From Aromatoleum buckelii (GTDB lineage: Bacteria; Pseudomonadota; Gammaproteobacteria; Burkholderiales; Rhodocyclaceae): 64,000 nucleotides of DNA. The DNA lies in NCBI RefSeq assembly GCF_012910785.2, contig NZ_WTVH02000010.1, positions 1,798,001 through 1,862,000 of the forward strand. Direction: 5' to 3'. Under the pieces are notes generated by a model. The model was not told the DNA's origin. It saw nothing but the letters and a program-made list of their open reading frames with translations, and ran no database searches. Every line of letters begins with the position of its first letter. The first letter of the stretch is position 1. Of this stretch, positions 20,694 to 28,912 are shown in pieces. The position numbers were made by a program, and so were the translations under genes.

Positions 20694-22819
20694 GCCAGGG
20701 CACCATCGAGGCGTGGCTGCGCCCCCCAATCGAAATCTGGAGTGCCCTGACCGCGGCGAGTTGCGGGCTCGTCGCACTCGTCGCCCCGTGGGCACTGATG
20801 ATGCCGCCTGACCTTGGCCTTGGCACCGCCGGCCTCGCCTTCGGCTTCTCCGGCCTGCGCGCCCGCCAGGCATGGCGCGTAGGCCGTTATCAGTACGGGC
20901 TCACCCGGTACAAGGTGACGACCATCGCGCCGCACAAACTGCCGCGCGTTCCGGGAAAGCTGTACCTGGGCGAAGGCTTCGCGTGGGGGCAACAACACAC
21001 CCAGCGCCGCATCGACGCCACGCGGCCACAGGCCCACCCCTATCTGGTCGAGGGCGCAAGCTTTCGCGCGATGCGCGCGCTACTCCGCGCGATGGGTCCG
21101 ACCCCGCTCAAGCCGCTGTCCGCGGCGCTCCTCCTCCCGCGTTGGTGGAACCCGCTCTCCGAACCTCCCGATCTCGGCGGGACGCCGGTACTGCATGGGG
21201 TCGAGCCGGACGAGGTCCACGTCGCGCTCGGGCAGAAGCATCGTCCCGGTCACCTCGCCGTCCTCGGCACGACCCGCGTCGGCAAGACTCGTGCGATGGA
21301 ACTCTTCGTCACTCAGGACATCCGCGATGGGAAGGTCGTCATCGTCATCGACCCGAAGGGCGACGCAGACCTCATGCTGCGCGTCCATGCCGAGGCCGCT
21401 CGCGCCGGGCGCCTGGACCAGCTCTACCTCTTCCACCTGGGCTACCCCGACATCTCCGCCCGTTACAACGGCATCGGCAACTTCGCCCGCATCACCGAGG
21501 TCGCGAACCGCACGACGAATCCGCTGCCCTCCAGCGGCAACTCGGCGGCGTTCAAGGAATTCGCGTGGCGCTTCACGAATCTCGTCGCCCAGGCCCAGGT
21601 CGCCCTCGGGCAGGTCCCCACCTACGGCCTGCTGCTTCGCAACATCACCGACATCGAGCCCCTCTTCCTGCGCTACGCGACCCACGTGTTGCGCACGGAG
21701 GGACCCGAGAACTGGGAGACCCTGGTAGAGGACGTACAGACCCGCATCGAAAAGCGCCAGATCACCGTTCCGCGCGCGCTACAGGATCGCAGCGACCGCC
21801 TGATCGCCCTCGTGCACGTACTGAAAGATCTGCAACTGCCCAATGCGGTACTGCAGGGGCTTGCCACCGCAGTGCGCTACGAACGGAGCTTCTTTGAGAA
21901 GATCGTGGCCTCGCTCGGCCCCTTCCTGGAGAAGCTCACCACCGGCCCCGTCGGCAAGCTGATCTCGCCCGATTACTTCGATCCGGCCGACGATCGTCCC
22001 ATCTTCGACTGGATGCAGATCATCCGCCAGGACGGCATCGTCTATGTGGGCCTCGACGCGCTCTCCGATGCCACGGTCGCGGCGGCTGTCGGCAACTCGA
22101 TGCTCGCCGATCTCGTGAGCGTCGGCGGCAAGCTCTACAAGACCGGCCTCGATCCTCACCACCCCGAGGGCAAGATCATCCTGCCCGACGTGGCCTGCCA
22201 CTTCGACGAGGTCAACGAGATCGCGGGCCCCGAGTTCGTGCCGATGGTGAACAAGCTCGGCGGCTCGGGTTTCAGCATCACCGCCTACACCCAGACCATT
22301 CCCGACATCGAGGCGAAGCTCGGCGATGCCGCCAAGGCTCGCCAAGTGCTGGGCAACTTCAACAACCTCATCATGCTGCGCGTGAAGGACCCGGGCACCG
22401 CGGAGTTCTTCTGCAACCAGTTGCCCGAGGTCGACGTCCAGCATCTGATGGTGGTGACCGGCGTGAGCGACACGGACGGGTCGACCGAGACGGATTTCAC
22501 CTCGCGCAACGAGGACCGCCTCACCACACAACGGATGCCGATGATCTCCCCCGCCGACATCATGGCCCTGCCCCAAGGCCAGGCCTTCGCGCTACTGGAG
22601 GGCAACCGCCTCTTCAAGCTGCGCTTTCCGCTGCCCGATGCCACGAACGATCGCTTCATTCCGGCGTCGCTCCGCGACGTGGCGATCCAGATGCGGGCCA
22701 AGTATCGAACGGCCGAGGACTGGGCCGCGCAGACCGATTGGCTGAAGGACATGCCGATCGGGCTCGTCGCGCCACTGGGCTTCGACACGTCGGGCGGTGA
22801 CACCGGGGAGGCATCATGA
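20690..22819 (+). CDS. traD: Type IV coupling protein TraD (PFGI-1 class)
   Basis: This 709-residue inner-membrane ATPase links the relaxosome to the mating pore and pumps DNA. Two membrane segments near residues 17-55 precede the P-loop domain, with Walker A GTTRVGKTR at about residue 193 and Walker B VVIVIDPKGDADL just after. The family's unusual third Walker A residue Arg (often Gly) still fits GxxxxGKT. Later motifs include CHFDEVNEIAGPEFVPMVNKLGGSGFSITAYTQT, the sensor-like region of TraD/TraG. I chose the ATG at 20690 because the upstream extension lacks features. The stop overlaps the next gene by ATGA. Confidence 0.92.
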   Translation: MSQGTIEAWLRPPIEIWSALTAASCGLVALVAPWALMMPPDLGLGTAGLAFGFSGLRARQAWRVGRYQYGLTRYKVTTIAPHKLPRVPGKLYLGEGFAWGQQHTQRRIDATRPQAHPYLVEGASFRAMRALLRAMGPTPLKPLSAALLLPRWWNPLSEPPDLGGTPVLHGVEPDEVHVALGQKHRPGHLAVLGTTRVGKTRAMELFVTQDIRDGKVVIVIDPKGDADLMLRVHAEAARAGRLDQLYLFHLGYPDISARYNGIGNFARITEVANRTTNPLPSSGNSAAFKEFAWRFTNLVAQAQVALGQVPTYGLLLRNITDIEPLFLRYATHVLRTEGPENWETLVEDVQTRIEKRQITVPRALQDRSDRLIALVHVLKDLQLPNAVLQGLATAVRYERSFFEKIVASLGPFLEKLTTGPVGKLISPDYFDPADDRPIFDWMQIIRQDGIVYVGLDALSDATVAAAVGNSMLADLVSVGGKLYKTGLDPHHPEGKIILPDVACHFDEVNEIAGPEFVPMVNKLGGSGFSITAYTQTIPDIEAKLGDAAKARQVLGNFNNLIMLRVKDPGTAEFFCNQLPEVDVQHLMVVTGVSDTDGSTETDFTSRNEDRLTTQRMPMISPADIMALPQGQAFALLEGNRLFKLRFPLPDATNDRFIPASLRDVAIQMRAKYRTAEDWAAQTDWLKDMPIGLVAPLGFDTSGGDTGEAS

Positions 22820-23586
22820 GTACGACCGCTTCGACCTCGCCCCCCGCCCACCACCCGGCACCCCAGGCATCGACCGCAGCGGCGGGCCGGTCCCGCGGCC
22901 CCATTGCCGCCCTGGTGAGCGTTGTAGTCGGCCTCGCCTTTTCCACCCTCAGCTCATGGATCTTCGGGACGGCCCTCACCGTCCTGGGCGATCACACGTT
23001 CTGGAAGGGCCGCGGCGTCGAGCGCGCGATGGCCGCAGTGGAGGAGGACTTCGGTTACCTCCAAGGCTATCCCCGATCGCTCATGGTCGACGACACGGTC
23101 GCCCTTGCGCGCGACTTCGCCGAACTCGTCGCACGTCCGTTCCGGTGGCTGGGCGCTCCCGCCTTCATCGTCCGTACGGCTGCCATCGAGCCCGACGTGG
23201 TGGCGAATCCCCATGCGCGCGCCGCTCGCCGCATCGTCAAGGAAGCCGGGCGCGTCGTCGAGACCGCTATCTACGTCGCCCAGGACACCGCCATCCGCCT
23301 GGCGATCGCCTTCTTTGCGCTGCCGGCCTTCGCGATGGCGATCCTCATCGGCCTGATCGATGGCCTGGTCCGCCGCGACCTGCGCAAGTGGACCGGTGGC
23401 CGGGAGTCCTCCTACGTCTACCACCACTCGAAGCGCTTTGCCTGGTGGTTCCTCACTGCCGGCTTCACCGCCTATCTCGCGTGGCCCTTCGACGGATTCA
23501 ATCCGGCATACCTCGTCCTGATCTTCGCAACCCTGGTGGCCGCCGCCGTCTCGACCACCGCCAGCACGTTCAAGAAGTACTTGTAG
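22816..23586 (+). CDS. ICE membrane protein, PFL_4697 family (TIGR03747)
   Basis: This 256-residue protein follows TraD with a 4-bp overlap, as in other type-G systems. It has about four hydrophobic helices: ALVSVVVGLAFSTLSSWIFG, IAFFALPAFAMAILIGLIDGLV, FLTAGFTAYLAWPF and AYLVLIFATLVAAAVS. The family signature GGRESSYVYHHSKR lies between helices two and three. It is an inner-membrane partner of the coupling protein with no known enzymatic role. Confidence 0.85.
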   Translation: MSTTASTSPPAHHPAPQASTAAAGRSRGPIAALVSVVVGLAFSTLSSWIFGTALTVLGDHTFWKGRGVERAMAAVEEDFGYLQGYPRSLMVDDTVALARDFAELVARPFRWLGAPAFIVRTAAIEPDVVANPHARAARRIVKEAGRVVETAIYVAQDTAIRLAIAFFALPAFAMAILIGLIDGLVRRDLRKWTGGRESSYVYHHSKRFAWWFLTAGFTAYLAWPFDGFNPAYLVLIFATLVAAAVSTTASTFKKYL

Positions 23587-23603
23587 CAACCGAGGAGTCC
23601 GTC

Positions 23604-23900
23604 ATGTCATTGCCGCTCCGCTCCACCATCGCCGCCCTTGTCGCCGCTGCCGCCTTGCCGGTGGCGGCCGACGCCGACCGCGAGCGCGAGAACCTCGCGC
23701 GCCTCGAGCACGAGCTCGCGCTTCTCGCCTCCGAGATTCGCGCGGCGAAGGCCGATGCCCCCTCCATTGCTCGCATCCATTTTCAGTACGACGACCTCGC
23801 CCGCGACATCGATCTCATCCGCGCCGGTATCGCCGATCACCTCGACGCGCCGCGCCATCCTCGCCCGATCGAACCGCTGAAGGGCGATTACCGGCGTTGA
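23604..23900 (+). CDS. RAQPRD-family ICE protein
   Basis: This 98-residue secreted protein has a signal sequence (LRSTIAALVAAAALPVAADA), a helical stretch rich in Glu, Leu and Arg (RENLARLEHELALLASEI), and a C-terminus (YDDLARDIDLIRAGIADHL...RPIEPLKGDYRR) matching the small periplasmic family named after its RAQPRD motif. Here the motif reads RHPRPIE. The start at 23604 follows CGAGGAG at good spacing. Confidence 0.8.
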   Translation: MSLPLRSTIAALVAAAALPVAADADRERENLARLEHELALLASEIRAAKADAPSIARIHFQYDDLARDIDLIRAGIADHLDAPRHPRPIEPLKGDYRR

Positions 23901-23916
23901 GCCCGGAAGCACCGCC

Positions 23917-24147
23917 ATGTCGCCCCAACAGTCCGCCGCCTTCGCTGCCGCCGCCGGCTACCAGCCCGGCTACATCGCGCTGTTCTTTGCCCTGCTCGTG
24001 GGCGCCGTGATCGTCCTCTGGGCCGCCGACATGGTGCGCAGACTCGGGATCGAAGGCATCGACGACCCGCGCCGTCTACCTATGCTCCTGTTCTACAAGC
24101 TGCGCGTGCTGATCATCGTCCTGTTGCTGATCGATCTGCTCACCTAG
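23917..24147 (+). CDS. Small ICE membrane protein (TIGR03758 family)
   Basis: This 76-residue protein has two membrane helices (YIALFFALLVGAVIVLWAADMV and YKLRVLIIVLLLIDLL) separated by a short basic loop. Size, topology and position between the RAQPRD protein and the PFL_4702-like protein match TIGR03758. These tiny paired membrane proteins may be VirB2/VirB3-like pilus or platform components; that role is inferred. Confidence 0.78.
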   Translation: MSPQQSAAFAAAAGYQPGYIALFFALLVGAVIVLWAADMVRRLGIEGIDDPRRLPMLLFYKLRVLIIVLLLIDLLT

Positions 24148-24228
24148 ATCGCGGCCACCCTCGCAGGCTGAGCCGCAAGCCTGCAAGCCTTCCACGGTGC
24201 GGCGCCTCACCTTTTCACGGAGGAAACC

Positions 24229-24666
24229 ATGAAGCTCCTCATCCCACCTTCGGGCGCAGCGAGCACCACGGATCGTCACATGGCACAAGCGCCGGCGCCT
24301 TGTCTGTGGCACCAGGCGAACCGCGCCGCCCGCGCCCTGTTGCTGGGCCTCGCCGTCCTCGCCTCGGCTTTCCTCGTCGAACCGGCCTTGGCCGAACTGC
24401 CGACGGCCGTCGCCGCAGACGGCGCCGCTTCCGGGGACTACATCGCGATCGGCAAGCAGTACTTCAAGAACGGTCTGATTGTTCTCGGACTCATCATCGC
24501 CACGCTGGGCTTCATCGCGGTCGCCGCGGGCGGCATCGCGAAGTTCAACGAATACCGCATGGGTCGCGCGGAGCTCGGGGATCTGGGCGTGCTGGCCGTC
24601 GTCGGTGCCGTGGTGCTGGTGCTCATGGTCTACCTCCTCAACGAGGCCGCCGTCATCATCGACTAG
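24229..24666 (+). CDS. ICE membrane protein, PFL_4702 family (TIGR03745), pilin-like
   Basis: This 145-residue protein has a signal-like hydrophobic region (ALLLGLAVLASAFLVEPALA, ending in a cleavage-like ALA-E) and two further helices: YFKNGLIVLGLIIATLGFIAVAAGGIAKFNEYR and GVLAVVGAVVLVLMVYLLNEAAVII. The plan of cleaved signal plus two helices resembles VirB2-type pilins, and TIGR03745 proteins hold that place in the operon. GGAGGAAACC precedes the ATG. Confidence 0.82.
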   Translation: MKLLIPPSGAASTTDRHMAQAPAPCLWHQANRAARALLLGLAVLASAFLVEPALAELPTAVAADGAASGDYIAIGKQYFKNGLIVLGLIIATLGFIAVAAGGIAKFNEYRMGRAELGDLGVLAVVGAVVLVLMVYLLNEAAVIID

Positions 24667-24674
24667 ACGCCGCC

Positions 24675-25109
24675 ATGGACTCCTCCAGCCCCCTGGCGTC
24701 GCTGCCGGAGATCTCCGTCGGGCCGGGCCCAGCACCGCTGCCGGATCGGGTGAACGCGGAGCCCGCGATCATCAAAGGACTCTCGTACACCGAGTCCAAG
24801 TGGACCATCGGGATGGCCTTCCTGCTGTGGTTCCCGGTGGGCAGCGTGGTGGGCCTCGCCCTGCGGCACTTCCCGGTGGCCGTGCTCATCATCGCCACCG
24901 GTCCCATTGCCACGGTCTGGCTCACGGCAGGGTACCTCGCCACGATGAAGCGCAATCGCCCCGATCACTACTACGTTCAGTTGCTCAAGCGTCGCGCGGC
25001 GCGCCTCGGCCTCATCCGCTCCCATTTCGTCACGCACGCGGGCGCCTGGGACCTCGGCCGCACACTCGAGCCCCCTCGGGTGGCGAAACGCCGGAACCCG
25101 TTGTGCTGA
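24675..25109 (+). CDS. Transfer membrane protein, TIGR03750 family (VirB3/TraL-like)
   Basis: This 144-residue protein starts 8 bp after the pilin-like gene. The family block VNAEPAIIKGLSYTESKWTIGMAFLLWFP precedes a pair of helices, then KRNRPDHYYVQLLKRRAARLGL. It resembles TraL/VirB3 proteins of the inner-membrane platform that work with the TraC ATPase. It is slightly longer than usual, with a Pro-rich N-terminus and a basic tail. Confidence 0.8.
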   Translation: MDSSSPLASLPEISVGPGPAPLPDRVNAEPAIIKGLSYTESKWTIGMAFLLWFPVGSVVGLALRHFPVAVLIIATGPIATVWLTAGYLATMKRNRPDHYYVQLLKRRAARLGLIRSHFVTHAGAWDLGRTLEPPRVAKRRNPLC

Positions 25110-25125
25110 GACCCGGAGCATTGCC

Positions 25126-25899
25126 ATGCCCGCCTACACCGACAACCTCGCAAACGCCCGCGCGACGATTCGCCTCCAGTCCTGGGCCATCCTCGTTGCG
25201 CTGGTCATCGTGCTGATCGCGGTGGCCGACCGGTTCATGAGGCAGACGGACTTCACCGTGCACATTCCGCCAGACCTCTCCCGCGGAGCCACCGTTCGGG
25301 GGGGACGTACACCGGCGGTTCCGCCTCCGAACGTCTATGCCTTCGGGTATCTGATCTGGCAGCAGGTCAACCGCTGGGCCAAGGATGGCTCCAAGGACTA
25401 CGTCGCGCAGATCTACGCGCTCCAGAACTACCTGACGCCCTCCTGCCGGGAGCAGCTCCTCAGGGATGTCAGCACCAAGGCCGGGGATGCGGAGCTGATC
25501 CAGCGCACCCGCGCCCTCCTGGAGATTCCCGGGTACGGCTATACCGCGAACCGGGTGACGGCGCACGGCAACGGAGGATGGACCGTGCTCCTCGACGCCC
25601 AGATTCTCGAGACCTCCAGGGGAATGCCCGTCAAGGACACCTTCATCCGCTATCCCCTGCACGTCGTGCGCTACGACGTGGACCGTGAGCGCAACCCCTG
25701 GGGTCTCGCCCTGAACTGCTTTGCCGGCCGTTATCCCGAACGGATCGACCCGCAGGCGCTCGAGGCGCCGATCGCCACCCAGCCGGCGCCCGCGGCACCA
25801 CTGCCTCCGGCCGCAGCACCCTCGGCTGCCGATCCAGGTTCGGACCTGCCGGAGGCCGTGCCGCTACGGATCCCGGAACCCCAGGAGAAGTCGCCATGA
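25126..25899 (+). CDS. ICE protein, PFL_4703 family (TIGR03746), TraE/VirB5-VirB8-like
   Basis: This 257-residue protein has one membrane helix near the N-terminus (WAILVALVIVLIAVADRFM) and a periplasmic domain with PPNVYAFGYLIWQQVNRWAKDGSKDY and RIDPQALEA-type family motifs. A Pro/Ala-rich tail follows. The arrangement is that of TraE/VirB8-like scaffold proteins. Its stop overlaps the next gene by ATGA. Confidence 0.82.
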   Translation: MPAYTDNLANARATIRLQSWAILVALVIVLIAVADRFMRQTDFTVHIPPDLSRGATVRGGRTPAVPPPNVYAFGYLIWQQVNRWAKDGSKDYVAQIYALQNYLTPSCREQLLRDVSTKAGDAELIQRTRALLEIPGYGYTANRVTAHGNGGWTVLLDAQILETSRGMPVKDTFIRYPLHVVRYDVDRERNPWGLALNCFAGRYPERIDPQALEAPIATQPAPAAPLPPAAAPSAADPGSDLPEAVPLRIPEPQEKSP

Positions 25900-26951
25900 T
25901 CGCCAGTCGCGCCGCCCCAGCGCTTGTTTGCCTCGGTGTTCTTGCCTCCGCCTCTGCACAGCAGCCCGAAGCCACGGCCACGTTCCCGGCAAACCTGTCA
26001 CCGCGTCCTGTCGGGCCAGAGGCGGTGCCAACCTGGCATCCCGCAGGCACGACGACCATGGATCTCGGTGCCCTTCCCCCGCAACCGGCTCCCTCGCCCG
26101 CTCCGGCACCCACTCCGGATTCCGACCGCTCTACGGCTGGGAAACCCGCACATTCTCCATCACCCCTCGAAACGCAGGCGGCAGCCCGCCCACCCGCTCG
26201 CCCCGTCGATCGCCAGCCCGATGGCGGCCGTACCCAGCATATGCTCTTCGAGCGCCTCCCCGTCCAGTTGCTCCTGAGCCCGGAGCGGGAGCGCCTGGTG
26301 CAATTCCCGTTCGTCGCGGCAATCGATGTGCCCGCCGGCCTACAGAGTCTGCTCGAGGTCCAGATTATCGAAGACACCGCGTATCTGACTGCAAACGCCC
26401 CCTTCCCGCGCACACGCCTGTATGCCCAGGCGATCGACGGCAACGCGACGGTTCCGCTCGATGTCGAGTCGCTCGAAGGAGTCCAGGTCCCGCCGATGCT
26501 CCGCGTCCATCTACCCGGTGATGTCGCAGGAGAGCGTGATGAGCGCGCCGAAAGCCGGTCGAACGACGACCCGGCGGTCGACATGATCCAGCTCACGCGC
26601 TACGCCGCGCAGATGCTGTATGCGCCAGCCCGCCTGCTTCCCGCGCTGCCGGGTGTGCGCCAGGAGGCGGTCGATCAGTCGCCCATGGTCGGCCTCTACC
26701 GGGGTGGAGAGATCGAAACCGCGCCTCTCGGGGCCTGGTCGAGTGGGTCACTGCACGTGACGGCGGTGCGCTTCACGAACCGCACCGGGCGCGCCATCGA
26801 CCTCGAGCTGGACATGCGGTGGCTACGGGGGCAGTGGATCGCCGCCACGCCCCAGCACTGGCATCTCTCACCCCATGGTTCCGAGGCCGACACCACCGCC
26901 GTCTACCTCGTCTCCGATCGGCCGTTCCCGGCCGTGCCGCTGTGGCGCTAG
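25896..26951 (+). CDS. ICE protein, PFL_4704 family (TIGR03749), TraK-like
   Basis: This 351-residue secreted protein has a signal sequence, a long Pro/Ala-rich linker (about residues 30-110) and then the conserved domain starting RLPVQLLLSPERERLVQFPF and ending with TNRTGRAIDLELDMRWLRGQWIAATPQHWHL. TIGR03749 proteins hold the place of TraK/VirB9, the periplasmic collar between TraE- and TraB-like proteins. The linker is longer than I would expect for the family. Confidence 0.82.
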   Translation: MIASRAAPALVCLGVLASASAQQPEATATFPANLSPRPVGPEAVPTWHPAGTTTMDLGALPPQPAPSPAPAPTPDSDRSTAGKPAHSPSPLETQAAARPPARPVDRQPDGGRTQHMLFERLPVQLLLSPERERLVQFPFVAAIDVPAGLQSLLEVQIIEDTAYLTANAPFPRTRLYAQAIDGNATVPLDVESLEGVQVPPMLRVHLPGDVAGERDERAESRSNDDPAVDMIQLTRYAAQMLYAPARLLPALPGVRQEAVDQSPMVGLYRGGEIETAPLGAWSSGSLHVTAVRFTNRTGRAIDLELDMRWLRGQWIAATPQHWHLSPHGSEADTTAVYLVSDRPFPAVPLWR

Positions 26952-26960
26952 GAGGCCGTC

Positions 26961-28415
26961 ATGCAGATCGCCCAGAACAGGCTCGTCCCCGTCCTCGCCG
27001 TGATTGCCCTCATCGGGACCGGATACATCCTCTACAAGCAGAGCGAGTCGCCGGGCGTCGAGCCTGGCCCGCCCCTGACCAAAGTGCCGGAGGCCCCCTT
27101 GCCACCCACCGCCAAGGGGGCCGACGCCGATACGCCGCAGGAAACCCTCAAGACCGTGGTCGCGGGCTACACCGAGCTGAACGACCGGGTGCAGTCTTTG
27201 ATCGCCGAAAACCGCCGCCTGCAGGAGCAGAACGATCGCCACCAGCGCAGCGAGGACCGCATCCGCGAACAGCTTCGCCGCGAGCTGCGCACCGAGATGA
27301 CAACCGAAATGGACGCCCTCAAGCGCCAGCAGCCCGCCGCGCCCGACTCTCAGCCGTCGGGCGGTCTACTCGGATCAGCGGTCGGCGCGGCAAACCTTCC
27401 TGCCGGCTTCGGCTTCGACAAGGCGAAACCGGATGCGGCAACATTCGCCGGGACCGGCGCGCCGACTCGCGTCCTGCCACTGGGCTACGAGATGGGCAAG
27501 GGCGCCGATGGACGGCAAGGTGCTGTGCGCAAGGTCACCCTCGGCGAAGGGGCGCCGCCCGCCAACCGGACGAAGGGTGCCCAGGCTCGAACGGCCACCC
27601 CTGCCCCCACGCCGTTCTACACGATCCCGGAGAACGCGACCCTGACGGGTGTCGCCAACATGACCGCGATCATCGGCCGGGTACCGGTGGACGGCAAGGT
27701 GACCGATCCGATGCAGTTCAAGCTTCTGCTGGGGCCCGAGAACCTGGCCGCCAACGGTCATTACCTTCCCCGTAACCTCGCCGGCGTCGTGGTATCGGGA
27801 ATCGCCATCGGGGACATGACGCTCTCCTGCGCCGAGGGTCTCATCCAGTCTATGACCTTCGTCTTCAACGACGGGAGCATTCAGACGGTCAGCCGTCGCC
27901 GCGACGGCACGACCCCGTTGTACGGCGCGACCGGCGGGACGGCCGTCGGCAAACCTTCGCTCGCCGCGGCGCCGAAGCTCGGCTGGATCTCCGACCGCCA
28001 CGGCAACCCTTGCATCCCCGGGCAGTTCGTCACCAACGCTCCGACCGTCCTCACCGACACCATCGGCCTGCGGAGCCTGTCGATCGCGGGCCAGGCAGCG
28101 GCCGCGGCCCAAACGACCACGACGGAGAACGTCTTCGGGACCACCAGCAGCCGGGTCACGGGAAGCAAGGGCACCTACATCCTCGGGCAGATGGCGAGCG
28201 CCGGCACCGACGAGGTGACGAACTGGCTGATGCGCCGACTCGCCGACAGTTTCGATGCGGTCGTCGTACGCGCTGGCGGCGAGGTGGACGTGCACATCGA
28301 CGCCGAGATCCAGATCGACAAGGCGCCCGACGCGAGGCGCATCGACTACGGGCGTCTGGACGCGTCAGCAACCGGGACTTCCCATCTGCGAGGTAGCTAC
28401 TATGGACTGGACTGA
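26961..28415 (+). CDS. ICE protein, PFL_4705 family (TIGR03752), TraB/VirB10-like
   Basis: This 484-residue protein has a single N-terminal helix (LVPVLAVIALIGTGYILY), a coiled coil (TELNDRVQSLIAENRRLQEQNDRHQRSEDRI), a Gly-rich linker and a C-terminal beta-barrel-like domain (FYTIPENATLTGVANMTAIIGRVPVDGKV...). It follows the VirB10 plan of spanning from the inner membrane to the outer core. It overlaps the lipoprotein gene by 14 bp. Confidence 0.88.
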   Translation: MQIAQNRLVPVLAVIALIGTGYILYKQSESPGVEPGPPLTKVPEAPLPPTAKGADADTPQETLKTVVAGYTELNDRVQSLIAENRRLQEQNDRHQRSEDRIREQLRRELRTEMTTEMDALKRQQPAAPDSQPSGGLLGSAVGAANLPAGFGFDKAKPDAATFAGTGAPTRVLPLGYEMGKGADGRQGAVRKVTLGEGAPPANRTKGAQARTATPAPTPFYTIPENATLTGVANMTAIIGRVPVDGKVTDPMQFKLLLGPENLAANGHYLPRNLAGVVVSGIAIGDMTLSCAEGLIQSMTFVFNDGSIQTVSRRRDGTTPLYGATGGTAVGKPSLAAAPKLGWISDRHGNPCIPGQFVTNAPTVLTDTIGLRSLSIAGQAAAAAQTTTTENVFGTTSSRVTGSKGTYILGQMASAGTDEVTNWLMRRLADSFDAVVVRAGGEVDVHIDAEIQIDKAPDARRIDYGRLDASATGTSHLRGSYYGLD

Positions 28416-28899
28416 TTCTTCGCGAATCGCGCGTCTCCTCGCGGCCGTGGCGATGGTAGTCCTCGCCCTCGGCGCCTGCAGCGTCGCCGGACCCCGCAAA
28501 TCGCCCTTGCCCGACGACGGGCCCACCGTCGAGGAGATCTACCGCGAACGCACCTCCGAGTACCAGCGCATCCGCGCCCGCGAAGCCCTCCCGCTGCGGC
28601 CCGCCACCGAAGTCTTGCCCGGCCCGGTCCTGGAGCCGGCGATGCTCCAGCTCGAACGCCGCTTCGCCCGGCTCCCCAACCCGGATCTCATCATGGTCGT
28701 GTTTCCCCACCTGTCCCGAGGGAAGTATCCGGCGCCGGGCTACGTGACGGCCTTTCCAATGTACGAGCGGATCGAGTACTTGCTCCCCGGCGAGGCGGAC
28801 GCGATGCGGCCGGCGCGCACGCCGACTTCCGCGTCCACTCCCGCCCCGAGCGTCCCGCCGGCCCGCGACCCCGCCACCACCCGGGTTGCCCGTCCCTGA
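28402..28899 (+). CDS. Conjugal transfer lipoprotein (TIGR03751 family, TraV-like)
   Basis: This 165-residue protein has a lipoprotein signal with lipobox LALGAC (Cys near residue 25), then GPTVEEIYRERTSEYQ and the family signature LPNPDLIMVVFPHLSRGKYPAPGYVTAFPMYERIEYLLPGE. It would sit in the outer membrane at the core complex, like TraV/VirB7. The last 30 residues are low-complexity Pro/Ala/Thr. Confidence 0.87.
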   Translation: MDWTDSSRIARLLAAVAMVVLALGACSVAGPRKSPLPDDGPTVEEIYRERTSEYQRIRAREALPLRPATEVLPGPVLEPAMLQLERRFARLPNPDLIMVVFPHLSRGKYPAPGYVTAFPMYERIEYLLPGEADAMRPARTPTSASTPAPSVPPARDPATTRVARP

Positions 28900-28912
28900 G
28901 GGAGCGATTGCC

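Noticed and set aside
22797-23900. A 367-codon frame as one gene
   Set aside because: Its first two thirds are a shadow of the PFL_4697-like gene; only the RAQPRD part from 23604 is real.
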